NCBI GenBank assembly: GCA_002298695.1
Contig: DBLB01000138.1
Span: forward strand, 1 to 15,037
Direction of reading: 5' to 3'
Length of the DNA stretch: 15,037 nt
From: Clostridiales bacterium UBA735
GTDB lineage: Bacteria > Bacillota > Clostridia > Oscillospirales > Oscillospiraceae
A model generated the notes under the pieces. The model did not search any database, was not told the DNA's origin, and saw only the letters and a program-made list of their open reading frames with translations. A program made the translations under genes and the position numbers. This document shows, in pieces, positions 13,691-15,037 of this stretch (position 1 is the stretch's first letter; every line of letters begins with the position of its first letter).

Positions 13691-13773
13691 CCTTTGGCAG
13701 ATCATTTGCCGAATGGATGCATCGATCAAATCGGAGTTTTCCTTTCAGCAAGCAAAACGGGGAGGTGGAGGCC

Positions 13774-15037
13774 GTGCGCACGCTTCGCATGAAGATGGTC
13801 ATGATCATGGTCATCCTCATTCTGGCCCTGATGACGGTGATCGGCGCATTTCTGATCAGCGGCGTCAGCAACTTCTATATTTCGGAATTCTATGTCCAGA
13901 TGGAGAAGACGTTCTCACCGGAATTCATCGGGCAGCTGCAGCGGCTGGCTGACGAGGACGGCGGAGCGGCGCAGATGAAGGAGCTCCTGATGGCGCAGAC
14001 GGGTCTTGGCATCGACGTAACGGACCGGAATGTGTACATTCTGGACAGCATGGGGCGCGTGCTTGAGGGGTCGGATGACCGGACGCAGGTCAGCATGTCG
14101 CAGAACCTGCTGACCGCCATGAACGGCGAGGTCGGACAGACCGGCTCCGTGACCGGCGATTTCATGGATCTGGCCGTCCCCGTTGTGACGCAGGCGCATT
14201 CGTACATCGCATATATCTATGACAACCGCGCGACGGTCGATGCGCTGACGAGCGAGCTGATGAGTATCATCCTGCGCGCGCTGGGCCTCGGCCTTGTGAT
14301 CTGCGTGGTGCTGTCGTTCTTACTGGCGCGCATCCTCATCACGCCGGTCCAGGCGCTCACCGTCGGTACGCGGCAGGTCGCGGCGGGCGACTTTTCGCAG
14401 CGTGTGGCCGTGGAGGGCCGTGACGAGATCGGCGTGCTCGCGCGGAACTTCAACCATATGGCGAAGGTGCTTGAAGATACCATTTCCGAGGCGGAAAACG
14501 AGCGGAACAAGCTGTCTACGCTGTTTTTGCACATGACCGACGGCGTGGTGGCCTTCTCGGCCTCCGGCGCGATGATCCACTGCAACCCGGCGGCGACACA
14601 GATGCTCGCGCGCGGGCTGGATACCACGACGACGTTTGAAACGCTGTTCGGACAGGAGGCAGAGCTCGACACGCTGCTGACGCTCAAGCGGCCGCAGTAT
14701 CTGGAATTGCAGAAAACCGTGGGCGAGCGGGAGCTGGAGCTGTTCATGGCCCCGTTCTCCTCCGACCAGACGCAGGGCGGCGTGCTTGTCGTTATCCACG
14801 ACGTCACCGAGCAGCGCAAATCCGAGCAGTCGAAGCGCGAATTCGTTGCGAACGTCTCGCACGAGCTGCGCACGCCGCTGACGAACATCAAAGCCTATGC
14901 CGAGACGATCATCAGCGCGGGAGACGATCTTCCAAACGAGATGCGGAGCAATTTCCTTGCCGTTATTGTCAGTGAAGCCGATCGCATGACACGCATTGTG
15001 CAGGACCTGCTGACGCTCAGCAAGATCGACTACGGCA
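13774..15037 (+). CDS. Sensor histidine kinase, VicK/PhoR type (3' end outside window)
   Basis: The reading frame opens at a GTG at 13774 with GGAGG (13761-13765) 8 nt upstream and stays open to the window end, 421 codons; an internal ATG at 13789 is the alternative start. Layout: membrane helix 1 at about 6-30, an extracytoplasmic sensor region of about 130 residues, membrane helix 2 at about 164-184, a HAMP linker (RILITPVQALTVGTRQVAAG and after) to about 238, a PAS domain at about 245-345 (LFLHMTDGVVAFSASGAMI, then CNPAATQML), and the HisKA dimerisation domain with phospho-acceptor H363 in NVSHELRTPLTNIK. The ATP-binding domain is beyond the window. With the regulator just upstream it forms a complete two-component pair of the VicRK/PhoPR kind. 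The stimulus is unknown. Confidence 0.95.
   Translation, partial: MRTLRMKMVMIMVILILALMTVIGAFLISGVSNFYISEFYVQMEKTFSPEFIGQLQRLADEDGGAAQMKELLMAQTGLGIDVTDRNVYILDSMGRVLEGSDDRTQVSMSQNLLTAMNGEVGQTGSVTGDFMDLAVPVVTQAHSYIAYIYDNRATVDALTSELMSIILRALGLGLVICVVLSFLLARILITPVQALTVGTRQVAAGDFSQRVAVEGRDEIGVLARNFNHMAKVLEDTISEAENERNKLSTLFLHMTDGVVAFSASGAMIHCNPAATQMLARGLDTTTTFETLFGQEAELDTLLTLKRPQYLELQKTVGERELELFMAPFSSDQTQGGVLVVIHDVTEQRKSEQSKREFVANVSHELRTPLTNIKAYAETIISAGDDLPNEMRSNFLAVIVSEADRMTRIVQDLLTLSKIDYG

Noticed and set aside
12239..13729. Minus-strand open frame of 496 codons opposite the methyltransferase and response regulator
   Set aside because: Covers two well-supported genes on the other strand and shows no family signature.
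1..15037. CRISPR array, tRNA or rRNA genes, prophage
   Set aside because: No regularly spaced direct repeats, no tRNA-like TTCGA arm with matching acceptor stem, no rRNA signature and no phage genes were seen.

Overview
The window suggests a high-GC member of the Clostridia, most likely an Oscillospiraceae/Ruminococcaceae-type gut anaerobe. The evidence is the AGGAGG-type ribosome binding sites, several TTG/GTG starts, TTGaca/TATAAT promoters, intrinsic terminators, and the style of the pyruvate kinase, NUDIX, CDF, RsmF-type and OmpR/VicK-type proteins. This placement is an inference; no rRNA or other marker gene is present.

Left part (1-4700, mostly minus strand): a decayed IS30-type transposase fragment; a 44-residue small protein with a TTG start, ending in a bidirectional terminator; an ADP-ribose-type NUDIX hydrolase; a gap of about 315 bp that is not empty, because on the plus strand it encodes a long self-complementary RNA closed by its own terminator (6S-like in shape); a cation diffusion facilitator transporter with a clean promoter; and pyruvate kinase. 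Pyruvate kinase is preceded by a leader of about 250 nt with a good promoter, several stems including a UUCG-capped hairpin, and a perfect terminator hairpin about 125 nt before the start codon. This layout looks like a riboswitch or attenuator.

Middle part (4700-11470, plus strand): an AT-rich promoter region, then a probable operon of AraC-type regulator, enolase paralogue, TRAP transporter (DctP, DctQ, DctM) and UroD/MtaA-like protein, closed by a strong terminator. The enolase-like protein keeps the three metal ligands, both catalytic lysines and the Arg-Ser pair, but has lost the glycolytic Glu general acid and two active-site histidines. It is probably a dehydratase or isomerase for another acid. 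The UroD-like protein lacks both the haem-pathway N-terminal motif and the full His-X-Cys/Cys zinc site of MtaA-type methyltransferases. Together the genes look like an uncharacterised uptake-and-catabolism system for an organic acid: AraC senses it, TRAP imports it, and the two enzymes process it. This cluster is the best candidate for something undescribed.

Right part (11600-15037, plus strand): an RsmF/NSUN-type rRNA m5C methyltransferase with a TTG start, then an OmpR-family response regulator and a VicK/PhoR-type histidine kinase cut by the window end.
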